Assembly: GCA_013042995.1 (NCBI GenBank)
Contig: JABDPB010000044.1
Span: 1-46,481, forward strand
Origin: Ignavibacteriaceae bacterium
GTDB taxonomy: Bacteria > Bacteroidota > Ignavibacteria > Ignavibacteriales > Ignavibacteriaceae
Direction: 5' to 3'
DNA length: 46,481 nt
Part shown: positions 17,101 to 25,961 of the stretch, in pieces
How positions within the stretch are numbered: position 1 is the stretch's first letter
Layout: each line of letters opens with the position of its first letter
Notes under the pieces: generated by a model
What the model was told of the DNA's origin: nothing
Database searches by the model: none
The model's input: the letters and a program-made list of their open reading frames with translations, nothing else
Made by a program: the position numbers and the translations under genes

Positions 17101-18388
17101 CAAATTGATTTGTGCCCATTCGCATTCTGTTTAATCCATAAAGGTCAGTACTTACCCATAAATCACCATGACTATCAACAAAAATGGCATAGACGCTGTT
17201 CGAACTTAGGCTTCCCGGAAGGCTAGAATCGTGCGAATATGTCTTAAACTTTTTCTCGAATTTATTTAACCTATTTATACCCCCATTCCACGTTCCAAAC
17301 CAGAGGATACCGCTTCTATCTTCATAAATAGTACAAATTGTATTATCATTTATTCCATTTATATCCTTTGAGTTCCTTGCAAAACAATTGAATGTTTTCG
17401 TTAAAGGATTAAATTTTCCCAAACCACCATCCTCAGTCCCAATCCAAATGAACCCTTCACTATCAGCAGCAATTTTCCAAATGTAGTCTGAGCAAATAAA
17501 TTTATTAGCCACGTTTAGGTTCTGTAATACTTTATTAGTTTTTGTATCGAATTGAAAAACTCCATCTCCCGTCGTCCCAATCCAAATGGTGCCTGCTCTG
17601 TCTTCAAATAAAGAAAAAATTCTTTCATCATTTGCACTTTCATTAGCTGCAGCGTTTAAAGTAAATGATTGAAAGGTATTACTTACTCTATCCAGACTAT
17701 TCAGATATCCTCCTGTTCCAATCCAGAGTTTACCGTCCTGACCCTCGATAATTGAATAAACATCATCATCACTTATTGAGGAAGGATTATGCGGGTTGTG
17801 TCTGAAGTGATGAAAAATGTTGTTCTCAATATCAAACTTGTTTAAACCACCGCCCAGTGTTCCAATCCAAAGAAAATTCGGACTATCAAAATAAATTGTG
17901 CGGACAGCATTGGAACTAATGCTCTGGGGATCATTATTTTCGTTGATGTAACGAGTAAATTTTTCAGTTAAGGAATTGTATTTATTTAAACCTCCACTCC
18001 ATGTTCCTATCCAAATATTATCTGAACTATCTACACACAATGTCCAAATTTTATTTTCACTAAGCGAGGCACTATCGCTCTCTAAATTTTTGAATATTTT
18101 TAAGTTATAGCCATCATATCTGCATAAACCATCATAAGTACCAATCCATATAAATCCTTTGCTGTCTTGAACAATGCCAAAAACAGAATTTGAAGCGAGT
18201 CCGTCTTTTGCTGTTAGATGGCTAAACTTTAAATCATCTATCTGAGAAAAGGAAACAACATAACTGTTTAGAATTATCGAACAGTATATGATAATTTTTA
18301 TAAATTTAGACTGGAAGTAATCAGAGCTGTAATCGAATTGATTGAGGGCAGATTTTTGTTTCTCAATGTGAAGAATAAAGTTCTTCAC
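14186..18388 (-). CDS. Hybrid two-component system regulator (HTCS)
   Basis: 1400 residues with all HTCS parts in one chain. An N-terminal hydrophobic segment (about 28-48, ending SYVVSFSQ) serves as signal or anchor. Two seven-bladed propellers follow (about 55-720) of repeats such as 'GFIWIGTYDGLCRYDG' and 'NLWIGTWGDGL'. Next come the Y_Y_Y domain (about 765-830), a transmembrane helix ('WWAYALYGVIFIIIVIS'), HisKA with His895 in 'FFANISHEFRTPLTL', HATPase ('NIISNAFKFTPDGG', 'GTGIGLALTKEL'), a receiver with phosphoacceptor Asp1202 ('LIISDIMMPKIDG'), and an AraC-type HTH (about 1298-1400). The family senses an extracytoplasmic ligand, classically a glycan breakdown product, and regulates neighbouring genes. 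The start is GTG at 18388, with GGAG five bases before it. Likely targets are the genes just downstream (see repeats at 14056-14128); the ligand is unknown. Confidence 0.95.
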   Translation of the reverse strand: MKNFILHIEKQKSALNQFDYSSDYFQSKFIKIIIYCSIILNSYVVSFSQIDDLKFSHLTAKDGLASNSVFGIVQDSKGFIWIGTYDGLCRYDGYNLKIFKNLESDSASLSENKIWTLCVDSSDNIWIGTWSGGLNKYNSLTEKFTRYINENNDPQSISSNAVRTIYFDSPNFLWIGTLGGGLNKFDIENNIFHHFRHNPHNPSSISDDDVYSIIEGQDGKLWIGTGGYLNSLDRVSNTFQSFTLNAAANESANDERIFSLFEDRAGTIWIGTTGDGVFQFDTKTNKVLQNLNVANKFICSDYIWKIAADSEGFIWIGTEDGGLGKFNPLTKTFNCFARNSKDINGINDNTICTIYEDRSGILWFGTWNGGINRLNKFEKKFKTYSHDSSLPGSLSSNSVYAIFVDSHGDLWVSTDLYGLNRMRMGTNQFEHYFHNPKDPNSISSSTIYTICEDKQKNLWLGGEGGLSLFNRKSNVFKNFKHDPKDSTTICKNRISQIFCDSRGNLWIGVAGGGLDKISNEQKGVTHFQHNSNNPKSISKELIFDFCEDENGNLWIGTWGDGLIMMDKQKNEFIYFRNEPNTYNSLSHNEVSVIHEDKSGILWIGTNDGLNRFDVDKKIFKKYTVENGLSSNTICGILEDNRGNLWISSYKGLSLFNIKDESVRIFGTEDGLQGIEFNNWAYFKDKNGYMYFGGTDGLNVFHPDSIKDNKNLPQIAVTNFQLLHKPVSVGFDPLWNRTILDKSISETEIIELDHDDNIISFEFAALDFRNPLKNKYAYLMEGFEEEWTSTDGTMRYVTYTNLNPGEYIFRVKGSNNDGIWNDVGTSIRLLINHPWWATWWAYALYGVIFIIIVISVREYDLKRQRLKNELELEHKHAEKLEEIDHMKSRFFANISHEFRTPLTLILGPAEKVLSTCKDENSIKQAGLIKKNAGRLLDLINQLLDLSKLESGKLKLQALKANISSFVKGIAMSFESIAESKDITLKINLGKENIEVYFDKDKMHKIITNIISNAFKFTPDGGKISIKLIESENNSVIVKVRDNGIGINKNDLPKLFDRFYQADTSHTREHEGTGIGLALTKELVELHKGTININSEEGDWTEVLIELPLGKNHLSVDEIVENFEVEKSPEDVLDDEYLTDTAEELTEEQLESDKNFVLVVEDNADVREYIKESISDEHLVFEAVNGEQGIRKAEKFIPDLIISDIMMPKIDGIELLKTIKNDAKTSHIPVILLTAKSEQADKLEGLSIGADAYLTKPFDINELQVRIKSLIEQRRKLQIKFSSGEFVPAREEKKLNKLDAQFMQKLMGIIDLHIAEEEFSIDQFGREAGMSRSQIHRKLKALTGRSPSQYLRLVRLSKAKNLIEEQKGTVSEISYAVGYSSPAYFSRCFKSEFGYPPSDLVS

Positions 18389-18529
18389 AAAAACTCCACA
18401 TAATAATTATTATTTTAAGTTTAAGCCTGCTGGATTAGAAGTGTTACTTAACTTGCAAAAAATTAATTACAGAAGCAAGAAAAATAAGCTAAACGAATAA
18501 CGAGTATTTATAATTGGCAAGTAACATAA

Positions 18530-18555
18530 AAAATCCCGAATTTCTTCGGGATTTT
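18530..18555 (-). terminator. Terminator of the M28 peptidase gene
   Basis: AAAATCCCGAA and TTCGGGATTTT form an 11-bp stem around the 4-nt loop TTTC, 36 bases past the M28 gene stop. The stem ends in A/T runs on both sides, so it could work in either direction. Confidence 0.75.
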
Positions 18556-18590
18556 ATGTTTGAAAAGTAAAATCTACTTAGATGGTATTA

Positions 18591-21464
18591 TTATTTCACC
18601 AATAATATTTTTTTTGATTCACTAAAATTATTTGCTTTCAATCTATAAATATAAATTCCGCTTGCTAATTCGGATGCATCGAATTTTACATTATATACCC
18701 CTGCTTTCTGATCAGCATTAACCAACGAGATAATTTCTTGGCCAAGTAAATTATAGATAATTAGTTTTACGTAACCATCATCAGGTAAAGAGTATCTTAT
18801 CGTGGTAGTGGGATTAAACGGATTTGGAAAGTTTTGTTCCAAACTATATTCTACGGGAAGCTGAATTTCTTCACCTTCAACAGGCATAACTTCATCAAAT
18901 CTATTAGTTAGGATAAATTCAATCAGTTCTTTAGCGGAGATTTGATTCATATAATACAAAGGGTAACTGATTGTTACCGTTCTGAAATGTGTCCCGATAA
19001 ATTCAACTCCTACAGGTTCGCCTTTCAAGAAACCCTGCTGTGTGGTAGAATCGAAGTCTGTTTCATAAGTGTAGACTTCTACTCCCAGGCTATTCGGTTT
19101 TATCATTTCAATATCTTTTAAGTGATATTGATTCGATGAAAGAGTTTTACCCGAATCTACAAAAATGTTCCTGTAACCGGGGATAATGTTCAAAGCACCT
19201 TTAAAGAGCGCAAATATGTTGCCTTTCGATTCTTCAATTTTCAAATAATCAAAAACAAAATCACCGGCTTCAAAAGTTCCGTTTAAACCAATAACATTTT
19301 CAAAAGCTTTAGAAGGTCTGTAACCAGTATAAAGAAAGTTGCCACTAGTATTTAAGTACTGTATAATACTTTCTTTAAAATCGAAAGGTGCACTCATATC
19401 GGTCATATCATTTCCATGCCAGATAACAGTTGAGTATGCACCTAAATCAGCTAAACCAATTTGTTGCTCTTCGATCAAATCGTACTCATCACTTTTAAAA
19501 TTTGAAAGTAAATTGGCATAAAATTCATCAACCTGTTCATCAGTTGGATTCATCGGGGAACCATCTCCATCTGCAGTTTCATCAACAATGAGTATACCCT
19601 GATCAAGAGAGATAACCCGTGAACGGAGTGTTACATTATTTTCACTTTCGTTTAGCAAACTGTCTACAGCTTTAACCGTATAATAATAGTAAGTACCGTT
19701 TTCAGGATTCAAATCGCTGTAAGTTGTATCTGTAAAAATCTGCGAATTTAATTTTTCACCTAAGAGACCCTCAACTTCTGAGCGATATAAATTATATCCA
19801 AGTAAATCGTACTCTTTGTTTTCAAACCATTCAAGATCAACTTTACCCCAATCAGGCAAGGTAGTAAAACCGGATGGCGGCAGTGGCAATAAATATGGAA
19901 TAGCTGACCTTTCAATGATTGTGCTTTCATATCCCTCCAAATCTATAGCGGATACACCAACATAATATAATATCCCTTCATCTAGTTCATTTATAGCAAA
20001 TGTTGTATCTGAAGTTGTATAGGTAGTATCATAGATTCCGGATTGAGTTCCGAAATAAATTTTGTATTCAGAAAAATCGGGTGAAGAATTTGGACTCCAT
20101 TCAAGAACTACTGAATTGCCCGTGCCAGCATCGTAGAGTTTGTAGTTCTGAACTGATGAGGGCATTACTATATTTAATAATAAAGTTGCACAGGAAGATT
20201 TTATTACCTCTGCACAATATTCCATACTGTAGTTGCCAATTGTATCTGCTGGTGAATGATAATACGGGCTGAAATCAGTTTCTTCAAAATAAACTGAAGG
20301 GAATCCTAACTGCCAAAAAGAATAGCTGTCGGAGCCACCGCTGTTCACACTTCCGTTACGTGGTGAAACCAAAGAATAATTTTCAATGCAATACCAAGCA
20401 ATATCCCTTAGATATTCAAATCCTGTGTAGCGATTAATATCAACCATACTGGAATTAAGTGGTGAATAAGTGTGGCTGATCATATCATGATTTATCATAA
20501 TTTTTATATTCATTCCTGCATTAAATGCTTTTTGCGCATAGTCCTTGCTGCCCCATAAACCGTACTCTTCTGCCCCGAAAGTTATAAATTTGATTGTAGA
20601 TTCAGGTTGATAGTTATTTTGCATTATAACTCTGGCGATTTCCAAAACCGCAGCAGTTCCGCTAGCATTATCGTCAGCGCCAGGAGCAAAAATTAATGGA
20701 TCTCCAGAAGAATATGAATCGTGATGACCGCCAACGATATTGTAAACTTCAGGTTCAAAAATTCCAGTTAAAGTAGCAATCACATTTTTTTGCCAGGTGC
20801 CCTGGTATTGAAACGAATCAATTACAACATCTGTAAATCCCATTTTCATAAAATGATATTTTATCCACAAAGCAACTGAATCACGTGTTGTAGCAAATAG
20901 AAATCTTGTTTGAAAATCCTGCAGGCTTTGAATAAAATATCTTACGCTATCCTGGTTTACCGAAGTAGTGATTTGTGTTACAAGAGAATCGCGTAGTGAA
21001 TAATCTTTATTTAATAGAATTCTTTTTTCGTTTTTGAAAAATTGCTGAGCTAAAAGCTTTATTACTTTTAGTCCCTTTAATGTAGCTTCCGATTGGGAGA
21101 GTGAAATATTTTTTACAATAGCAGATACATGATCTGTATAGACTACTCTTTCATTTATCAGTTTAGATGATATACCATGATCATTTTTTGAGCTAACTAA
21201 AAAATAGTTATCTGATGTTAAAGATTCATCTAGTAATTGATAATCTATTCCAATCGTTTTTATGGAAGTTAATTTTTCAGAATTTACTAAGGTAATTAAT
21301 TGATCATCATTAATATAAACGATCGGAATATTAAGCTCTTCAATCTGATTTAATTTTTTAGAATCATTTAATGAAACAGAAATTAAATACTCCGAATTAT
21401 TTTGAGCTATTATATTTGCTGCAAAAAACAAAATTGACACAAGTAATATTTTTATAATTTTCAT
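18591..21464 (-). CDS. Secreted M28-family metallopeptidase with FN3 and T9SS sorting domain
   Basis: 957 residues: signal peptide (about 1-20), an N-terminal prodomain-like region, then an M28 zinc-peptidase domain (about 195-425). Metal-ligand motifs are visible in order: 'GGHHDSYSS' (His), 'APGADDNASGTAAVLE' (bridging Asp), 'FITFGAEEYGLWGS' (catalytic Glu and ligand), 'MINHDMISHT' (Asp) and 'SPYYHSPADTI' (His). Fibronectin III-like segments with 'KLYDAGTGNSVVLEWSPNSSPDFSEYKIYFG' and 'PDWGKVDLEWFENKEYDLLGYNLYRS' follow, then a domain resembling an isopeptide/GATase-like fold ('YSTVIWHGNDMTDMS'), and finally the T9SS sorting domain (NFPNPFNPTTTIRYSL, ending KKILLVK). Family members are mostly aminopeptidases. 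Likely a surface or secreted peptidase feeding peptide uptake. Confidence 0.93.
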   Translation of the reverse strand: MKIIKILLVSILFFAANIIAQNNSEYLISVSLNDSKKLNQIEELNIPIVYINDDQLITLVNSEKLTSIKTIGIDYQLLDESLTSDNYFLVSSKNDHGISSKLINERVVYTDHVSAIVKNISLSQSEATLKGLKVIKLLAQQFFKNEKRILLNKDYSLRDSLVTQITTSVNQDSVRYFIQSLQDFQTRFLFATTRDSVALWIKYHFMKMGFTDVVIDSFQYQGTWQKNVIATLTGIFEPEVYNIVGGHHDSYSSGDPLIFAPGADDNASGTAAVLEIARVIMQNNYQPESTIKFITFGAEEYGLWGSKDYAQKAFNAGMNIKIMINHDMISHTYSPLNSSMVDINRYTGFEYLRDIAWYCIENYSLVSPRNGSVNSGGSDSYSFWQLGFPSVYFEETDFSPYYHSPADTIGNYSMEYCAEVIKSSCATLLLNIVMPSSVQNYKLYDAGTGNSVVLEWSPNSSPDFSEYKIYFGTQSGIYDTTYTTSDTTFAINELDEGILYYVGVSAIDLEGYESTIIERSAIPYLLPLPPSGFTTLPDWGKVDLEWFENKEYDLLGYNLYRSEVEGLLGEKLNSQIFTDTTYSDLNPENGTYYYYTVKAVDSLLNESENNVTLRSRVISLDQGILIVDETADGDGSPMNPTDEQVDEFYANLLSNFKSDEYDLIEEQQIGLADLGAYSTVIWHGNDMTDMSAPFDFKESIIQYLNTSGNFLYTGYRPSKAFENVIGLNGTFEAGDFVFDYLKIEESKGNIFALFKGALNIIPGYRNIFVDSGKTLSSNQYHLKDIEMIKPNSLGVEVYTYETDFDSTTQQGFLKGEPVGVEFIGTHFRTVTISYPLYYMNQISAKELIEFILTNRFDEVMPVEGEEIQLPVEYSLEQNFPNPFNPTTTIRYSLPDDGYVKLIIYNLLGQEIISLVNADQKAGVYNVKFDASELASGIYIYRLKANNFSESKKILLVK

Positions 21465-21628
21465 TTTAAACCCCGCAGGAAAAATAATGGACAGATAACG
21501 TTTGAGTGAAATTTGAAAGTTTTATTTTAGAATAGCAACGCACTAGTTCTCCATCTAAAAGAAAATTGATGGAACAAATTACTTATTCATCGGTTTATTT
21601 ACTATGCCAATGCCTGCCCACAATTAAA

Positions 21629-21659
21629 AAGCCCCGACCAGTTTCCTAAATCGGGGCTT
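21629..21659 (-). terminator. Terminator of the BNR-repeat gene
   Basis: AAGCCCCGA (21629-21637) pairs perfectly with TCGGGGCTT (21651-21659), followed on the minus strand by TTTTAATTG. It lies 23 bases after the BNR-gene stop. Confidence 0.8.
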
Positions 21660-21681
21660 AAATAATGCAAATTAAATTTGA

Positions 21682-24522
21682 TTATTTCATTAACATCAGT
21701 TTCTTAGATGCAGTATAGTTAGCGGCTTCGAGTCTGTAAATATAAACTCCACTTGCTAATTCAGATGCATCAAATGTAACTTCATATCTGCCGGCTTTCT
21801 GCTGTGTGTTTATAAGTGTTGATACTTCTTCACCAAGCATATTATAAACAGCAAGCTTAACAAATCCGTCTTCAGGAATTGAGTATTTAATTGTAGTACT
21901 AGGGTTAAACGGATTCGGATAGTTCTGTTCGAGCGCATATTCAATAGGCAATACTACTTCAACAATTAACTCATCCGAATATGATGATTTACCATCATAA
22001 TCAATTTGTTTTAACCTGTAAGTGTAGCTGCCGGAACTTACAGAATTATCGGTGAAAGAATATTCTTTAGGCTCAACAGTTGTTCCGAAACCTGCTATAA
22101 AACCAATATTTTCAAATTCACCTTCAGAATTCAACTTTTCAACTTCAAATCCTTGGTTGTTGGTTTCTGTTGCAGTTGCCCAGTTCAGCTCTACTCCATC
22201 TTTTACAACAGACGCAGTAAACGAAGTTAATTCAACAGGCACAATGTACATTCCATAAATACAGAAGTTATCAACTGCCCACCACCAGTCCCATCCGGGC
22301 TGAACTGAACGCAATCTGAATCTTACATCAGGTTCTTCAGATGCAATGGTGGTAATATCAACAACTTCGTGTGTATTTCTAATATCTGTTCCTATTTGAT
22401 CCCATACACCGGTCCAAGTTGTTCCGCCGTCAATACTGATTTCAATGTGTGCTTCGTCAGCTGCATCAAATACATTCCAGTCATTATCAAATTCTAACCA
22501 GACACTGCCGGTATATATTGAGAGATCGAATACTTGAGTAATTTGTGCTGTGGTTAATACTGTAGTACCACTTCCGCATTCATCAGAATCGGCTGCAAGA
22601 ACTCCACCTGATGAAGTAGCGGGTAACGTGTAGGCGTTCGGATAAGGAGGTGTTAAAACTTCCCAAACACAAGTTCCGCCATTGTTGGTAACAGTCCATA
22701 AACCTAAACCATTTTCAAAAGGATCACAAAAGATTGTGTCTGTAACAAGATTCGGATCCTGCTCGATTGTGAAGCTCCAAATGGGACCAGTTTGATTACA
22801 GGTATCTCCAATTTCAATTATTCTCCAGTAGTAACTAGTGTTGTACTGAAGGCTTGTATTAATTGTCCACGATGTTGCAAGTGTTCCGCTTTGCACCAAA
22901 GTTAAGCTTCCCGGATCAGTTCCGAAATAAGTTTCATTTGTATTAGCACCAGCGCCGTTTGTCCAGGTTAATTGTGTAAGAGTAATCGGCACACCGGCAG
23001 CTCCATTTACAGGATTAGGATTAGTTGGAGGATCTACAGGGCAAGGTGCACCGAATTCAACTCTCGATGTCCATGCCTGATAGTTGCCTGTACTATTTTC
23101 AGCCCAAAAAGGAAATGCAACGTTGTTATGCGCAGCAACACCTATATAATCTCCTGCATATCCAGAAGCAAGTCCGGATATTGGAGCCGGATTGTGAGGC
23201 TGGCTGCTTACTTTAAAGTTTTCAAAAGTTGAGGCTCCATCAGTAGAGTGAGCCATAAAAATTTCTGCCTGGTTGTTCGGAACATCACGGCTGTCGTACC
23301 AAACAAGAATTACTCGACCACTGGATTGATCTACAGTTACCCATGGATAATATTGATCCTTACCATTATTCAGTACATCATCATTTACCCTAATTGGAGA
23401 TAACCAAGTAGCACCGCCATCCGTGGATTTTATTAATACAATATCAGGATCGCTGCCAGCGGGAGCTACACCTCTCTGCGGCCAGGTAATATATATAGTC
23501 CCATCATTAGCTCCCCCTGATCTATCAATTGCCATTGAGGGAAAAGATGCAACTCTAATTCCATTTTTACTGGATAGATTACCTCTGATACCAAAGTTAA
23601 CAGCAGAATATATTCTGGAAGTTGTCCAGGTTACACCACCATCCGTAGATTTAGCAAGACCAATTGCATCTTCACCGCCCGGCCAAGCATCGTAAATGGC
23701 AAATGCAACGTAAACATCACCGTTAGCTGCTGTTTGAACGTTTACACCCTGACTGTGGCTTCCTGCACTAATTGTTTGAGTTACGTTAATAGAGCCTGAC
23801 CAGTTTTGACCAAAATTAGTTGAATATCTTACGACACCATCGTTACTATTCGCGCCACCAAAATCTGTCCATGTGGCGTACACACGGTTTACATAAGGAC
23901 TAGTGGATGTTTTATCTACCATTAAATGATTTTTATCTGCAAGGCTGCCTGGGTTTGGAGCAACGGTGTACGTAGACCAATTTGCACCGTTGTCAGTGGT
24001 TACAGAGATACCCTGCCCACCCGGATTACTAATATAACCCTCATACCAATATCCGTTTACGCCAATTACAGAAACAGGATCGCCGGAGTTTCTTCCAAAG
24101 CCTGGAAGTGTTCCAGGATCATTTGTGCCATTCCAGGGATAAGTTTGAGATCCATCCAATGACCAATAAACCCCTGTTCCATACAGTACAGATACAGGTG
24201 AATTAGTTGCATTCGAAGATCCAAATACAATATTCTCATCCAATGGATGCACATCAATACTTAATTCCGATTGAGTGCTATTAGAACCAGGCAGGACTCT
24301 ATTTGGCGGAAAAACGGTAATACTCGATCCGCCAAGAAAATAATGTTTTGTTTCGGGGATAGGATCATCCCACTTGAATTCAGGATTGATAGTGCCTGTA
24401 GGAGTTGGGTTGTGACCATAGTATGACCACGCCTTATCATCAGGTCCATCCTGAGCAAGAGCAGAAAGACTCAGCATACTAACAAGCAGCATAATGAGCC
24501 AAAGTGTTGAGATAGTTCTCAT
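21682..24522 (-). CDS. Secreted BNR-repeat (sialidase-like propeller) protein with T9SS sorting domain
   Basis: 946 residues: signal peptide (1-23, ending SALA), then a beta-propeller region (about 50-480) with at least five Asp-box-like repeats, e.g. 'WSLDGSQTYPW', 'VTTDNGANWSTY', 'KSTDGGVTWTTS', 'KSTDGGATWLSP' and 'STDGASTFENF'. A fibronectin-like module (about 505-590, 'PPTNPNPVNGAAGVPITLTQLTW'), a jelly-roll segment ('FDNDWNVFDAADEAHIEISIDGGTTW') and the linker 'PVELTSFTASVVKDGVELNW' precede the T9SS sorting domain (NYPNPFNPSTTIKYSIPE, ending KKLMLMK). Asp boxes occur in sialidases but also in many non-enzymatic propellers, and no sialidase catalytic set (Arg triad) was identified, so sialidase activity is unproven. 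An AGGAGA site precedes the ATG. Confidence 0.85.
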   Translation of the reverse strand: MRTISTLWLIMLLVSMLSLSALAQDGPDDKAWSYYGHNPTPTGTINPEFKWDDPIPETKHYFLGGSSITVFPPNRVLPGSNSTQSELSIDVHPLDENIVFGSSNATNSPVSVLYGTGVYWSLDGSQTYPWNGTNDPGTLPGFGRNSGDPVSVIGVNGYWYEGYISNPGGQGISVTTDNGANWSTYTVAPNPGSLADKNHLMVDKTSTSPYVNRVYATWTDFGGANSNDGVVRYSTNFGQNWSGSINVTQTISAGSHSQGVNVQTAANGDVYVAFAIYDAWPGGEDAIGLAKSTDGGVTWTTSRIYSAVNFGIRGNLSSKNGIRVASFPSMAIDRSGGANDGTIYITWPQRGVAPAGSDPDIVLIKSTDGGATWLSPIRVNDDVLNNGKDQYYPWVTVDQSSGRVILVWYDSRDVPNNQAEIFMAHSTDGASTFENFKVSSQPHNPAPISGLASGYAGDYIGVAAHNNVAFPFWAENSTGNYQAWTSRVEFGAPCPVDPPTNPNPVNGAAGVPITLTQLTWTNGAGANTNETYFGTDPGSLTLVQSGTLATSWTINTSLQYNTSYYWRIIEIGDTCNQTGPIWSFTIEQDPNLVTDTIFCDPFENGLGLWTVTNNGGTCVWEVLTPPYPNAYTLPATSSGGVLAADSDECGSGTTVLTTAQITQVFDLSIYTGSVWLEFDNDWNVFDAADEAHIEISIDGGTTWTGVWDQIGTDIRNTHEVVDITTIASEEPDVRFRLRSVQPGWDWWWAVDNFCIYGMYIVPVELTSFTASVVKDGVELNWATATETNNQGFEVEKLNSEGEFENIGFIAGFGTTVEPKEYSFTDNSVSSGSYTYRLKQIDYDGKSSYSDELIVEVVLPIEYALEQNYPNPFNPSTTIKYSIPEDGFVKLAVYNMLGEEVSTLINTQQKAGRYEVTFDASELASGVYIYRLEAANYTASKKLMLMK

Positions 24523-24866
24523 TAGTTCTCCTATTAATGATTGTTAATTAGTTGGATTTTCTTTTGTAACAATTTTACTATTAAGTGTGATTAAAGAAAT
24601 ATAAGTGACAACAGATTCTACAATTTATTACAATAAGTGAGTTATATGGAAATACAGTCGGTGGGTAATGAGTGCATTTCCAAAAAACTTTTTAACTCTT
24701 AATTGTTTTCTTTCCAAATATGCAATTTTGCTGAGCATAAATTAATTAAATACAAACATAAAAAATTATTTTGAATATTTGCCAACTATAAATTACTTTC
24801 TGCTTATTTTTTAGATATGAATTTTAGGCAGATAGAAATACAATTAATAAATTATCCGGTAATATT
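24523..24866. other. Divergent intergenic region
   Basis: 344 bp between the start of the BNR-repeat gene (minus) and that of the glycosyltransferase (plus), so promoters for both must lie here. The DNA is very AT-rich. I see no clear terminator, repeat or small coding frame with a convincing ribosome site. Confidence 0.5.
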
Positions 24867-25961
24867 TTGCTAATAACACTATCAATTATTATACTGATTT
24901 TATTCCACCTGATTATTCTTATTTCTCTAAAAAAATTGTTTTTTGAGCAGGAAAATAAAAATAGTGAAGTAAAAATTTCTGCAGGGTATGTCAGAATTTC
25001 TATAGTAATTGCTGCTAAAAATGAAGTTAACAACATTAAAACAATTTTAGAATATCTAACGAAATTAGACTATGAAGCAGAAAATTTTGAAGTGATTTTT
25101 GTTGATGATCATTCAACAGATAATACACGAGATGAAATTCAAAAATCAATATCTCGTCTTGATAATTTTCGTTTAATTTCACTTCTTGAATCAGAAGAGG
25201 GTGGGAAAAGAAATGCATTAGCAAAAGGAATTGAAAGCTCCCGTTATAAATTTATTTTAATTACTGATGCAGACTGTATACCCGAGCAAAAATGGTTAAT
25301 AGCATTTTCAAAAAAGTTTACGAAGGGTTTTGATTTTCTCTTTGGAATTGCACCATTCAATCAAAATAATTCTTTCATTAATAAAATTGCTTGTTTTGAA
25401 AATCTCAGAAGCTCGATTCTTACACTTCTCTTTGTAGGAATAGGTTCACCTTATTCAGCTGCGGCAAGAAATTTTGGATTTACAAAAGGTGCGTTTGAAA
25501 AAGTTAAAGGTTACTCAAACACAAAACAAACATTAAGTGGTGATGACGATTTGTTACTAAGAGAAGCTGTAAAAAATAATTTAAAAATAGGCAGCGTTAC
25601 TGAAAAAGGATCGTTTGTCTTTTCAAAAACAAAACAAACGCTTAAAGAATATTTGAATCAAAGAGCAAGGCATACGCAATCTTCGGCTTATTATTTGCCT
25701 AAACACAAGCTTTTATTGAGTATTTGGCATTTGTCGAATTTGTTTTCATTGCTTTCAATTGTGCTAATGTTGTTAAATCCATTTTGGGGGCTGCTGTTTG
25801 CGTTCAAATTATTAGTTGATATTTTAATCGTAAAAATAAATGATAGAAAATTTGGCTATGATTTCAACTTATCTGAAATAATAATTCTTCAGATCTTGTA
25901 CGAATTATTTCTGATTGTCCATTTTATAAATTCACGATTTACAAAAGTAAAATGGAAGTAG
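24867..25961 (+). CDS. Family 2 glycosyltransferase, membrane-associated
   Basis: 364 residues. An N-terminal membrane helix (about 1-20, 'LSIIILILFHLIILISL') leads into a GT-A domain (about 45-260) with 'VRISIVIAAKNEVNNI', 'VIFVDDHSTDNTRDEI', the DxD-like 'ITDADCIPEQKW', 'LSGDDDLLLREA' and 'LNQRARHTQS', corresponding to the catalytic base and the QxxRW region. Two or three C-terminal membrane helices follow (about 275-355), as in processive or membrane-anchored GT2 enzymes. It therefore probably glycosylates a lipid carrier or makes a polysaccharide at the inner membrane; donor and acceptor are unknown. The open frame has no ATG upstream of the first helix; TTG at 24867 is the only plausible start and its ribosome site is weak. 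The gene overlaps the methyltransferase by 10 bases. Confidence 0.85.
   Translation: MLITLSIIILILFHLIILISLKKLFFEQENKNSEVKISAGYVRISIVIAAKNEVNNIKTILEYLTKLDYEAENFEVIFVDDHSTDNTRDEIQKSISRLDNFRLISLLESEEGGKRNALAKGIESSRYKFILITDADCIPEQKWLIAFSKKFTKGFDFLFGIAPFNQNNSFINKIACFENLRSSILTLLFVGIGSPYSAAARNFGFTKGAFEKVKGYSNTKQTLSGDDDLLLREAVKNNLKIGSVTEKGSFVFSKTKQTLKEYLNQRARHTQSSAYYLPKHKLLLSIWHLSNLFSLLSIVLMLLNPFWGLLFAFKLLVDILIVKINDRKFGYDFNLSEIIILQILYELFLIVHFINSRFTKVKWK

Noticed and set aside
21682..24522. Calling the BNR protein a sialidase
   Set aside because: Asp-box repeats are present but the sialidase arginine triad and nucleophile tyrosine were not identified; Asp boxes also occur in non-enzymes.
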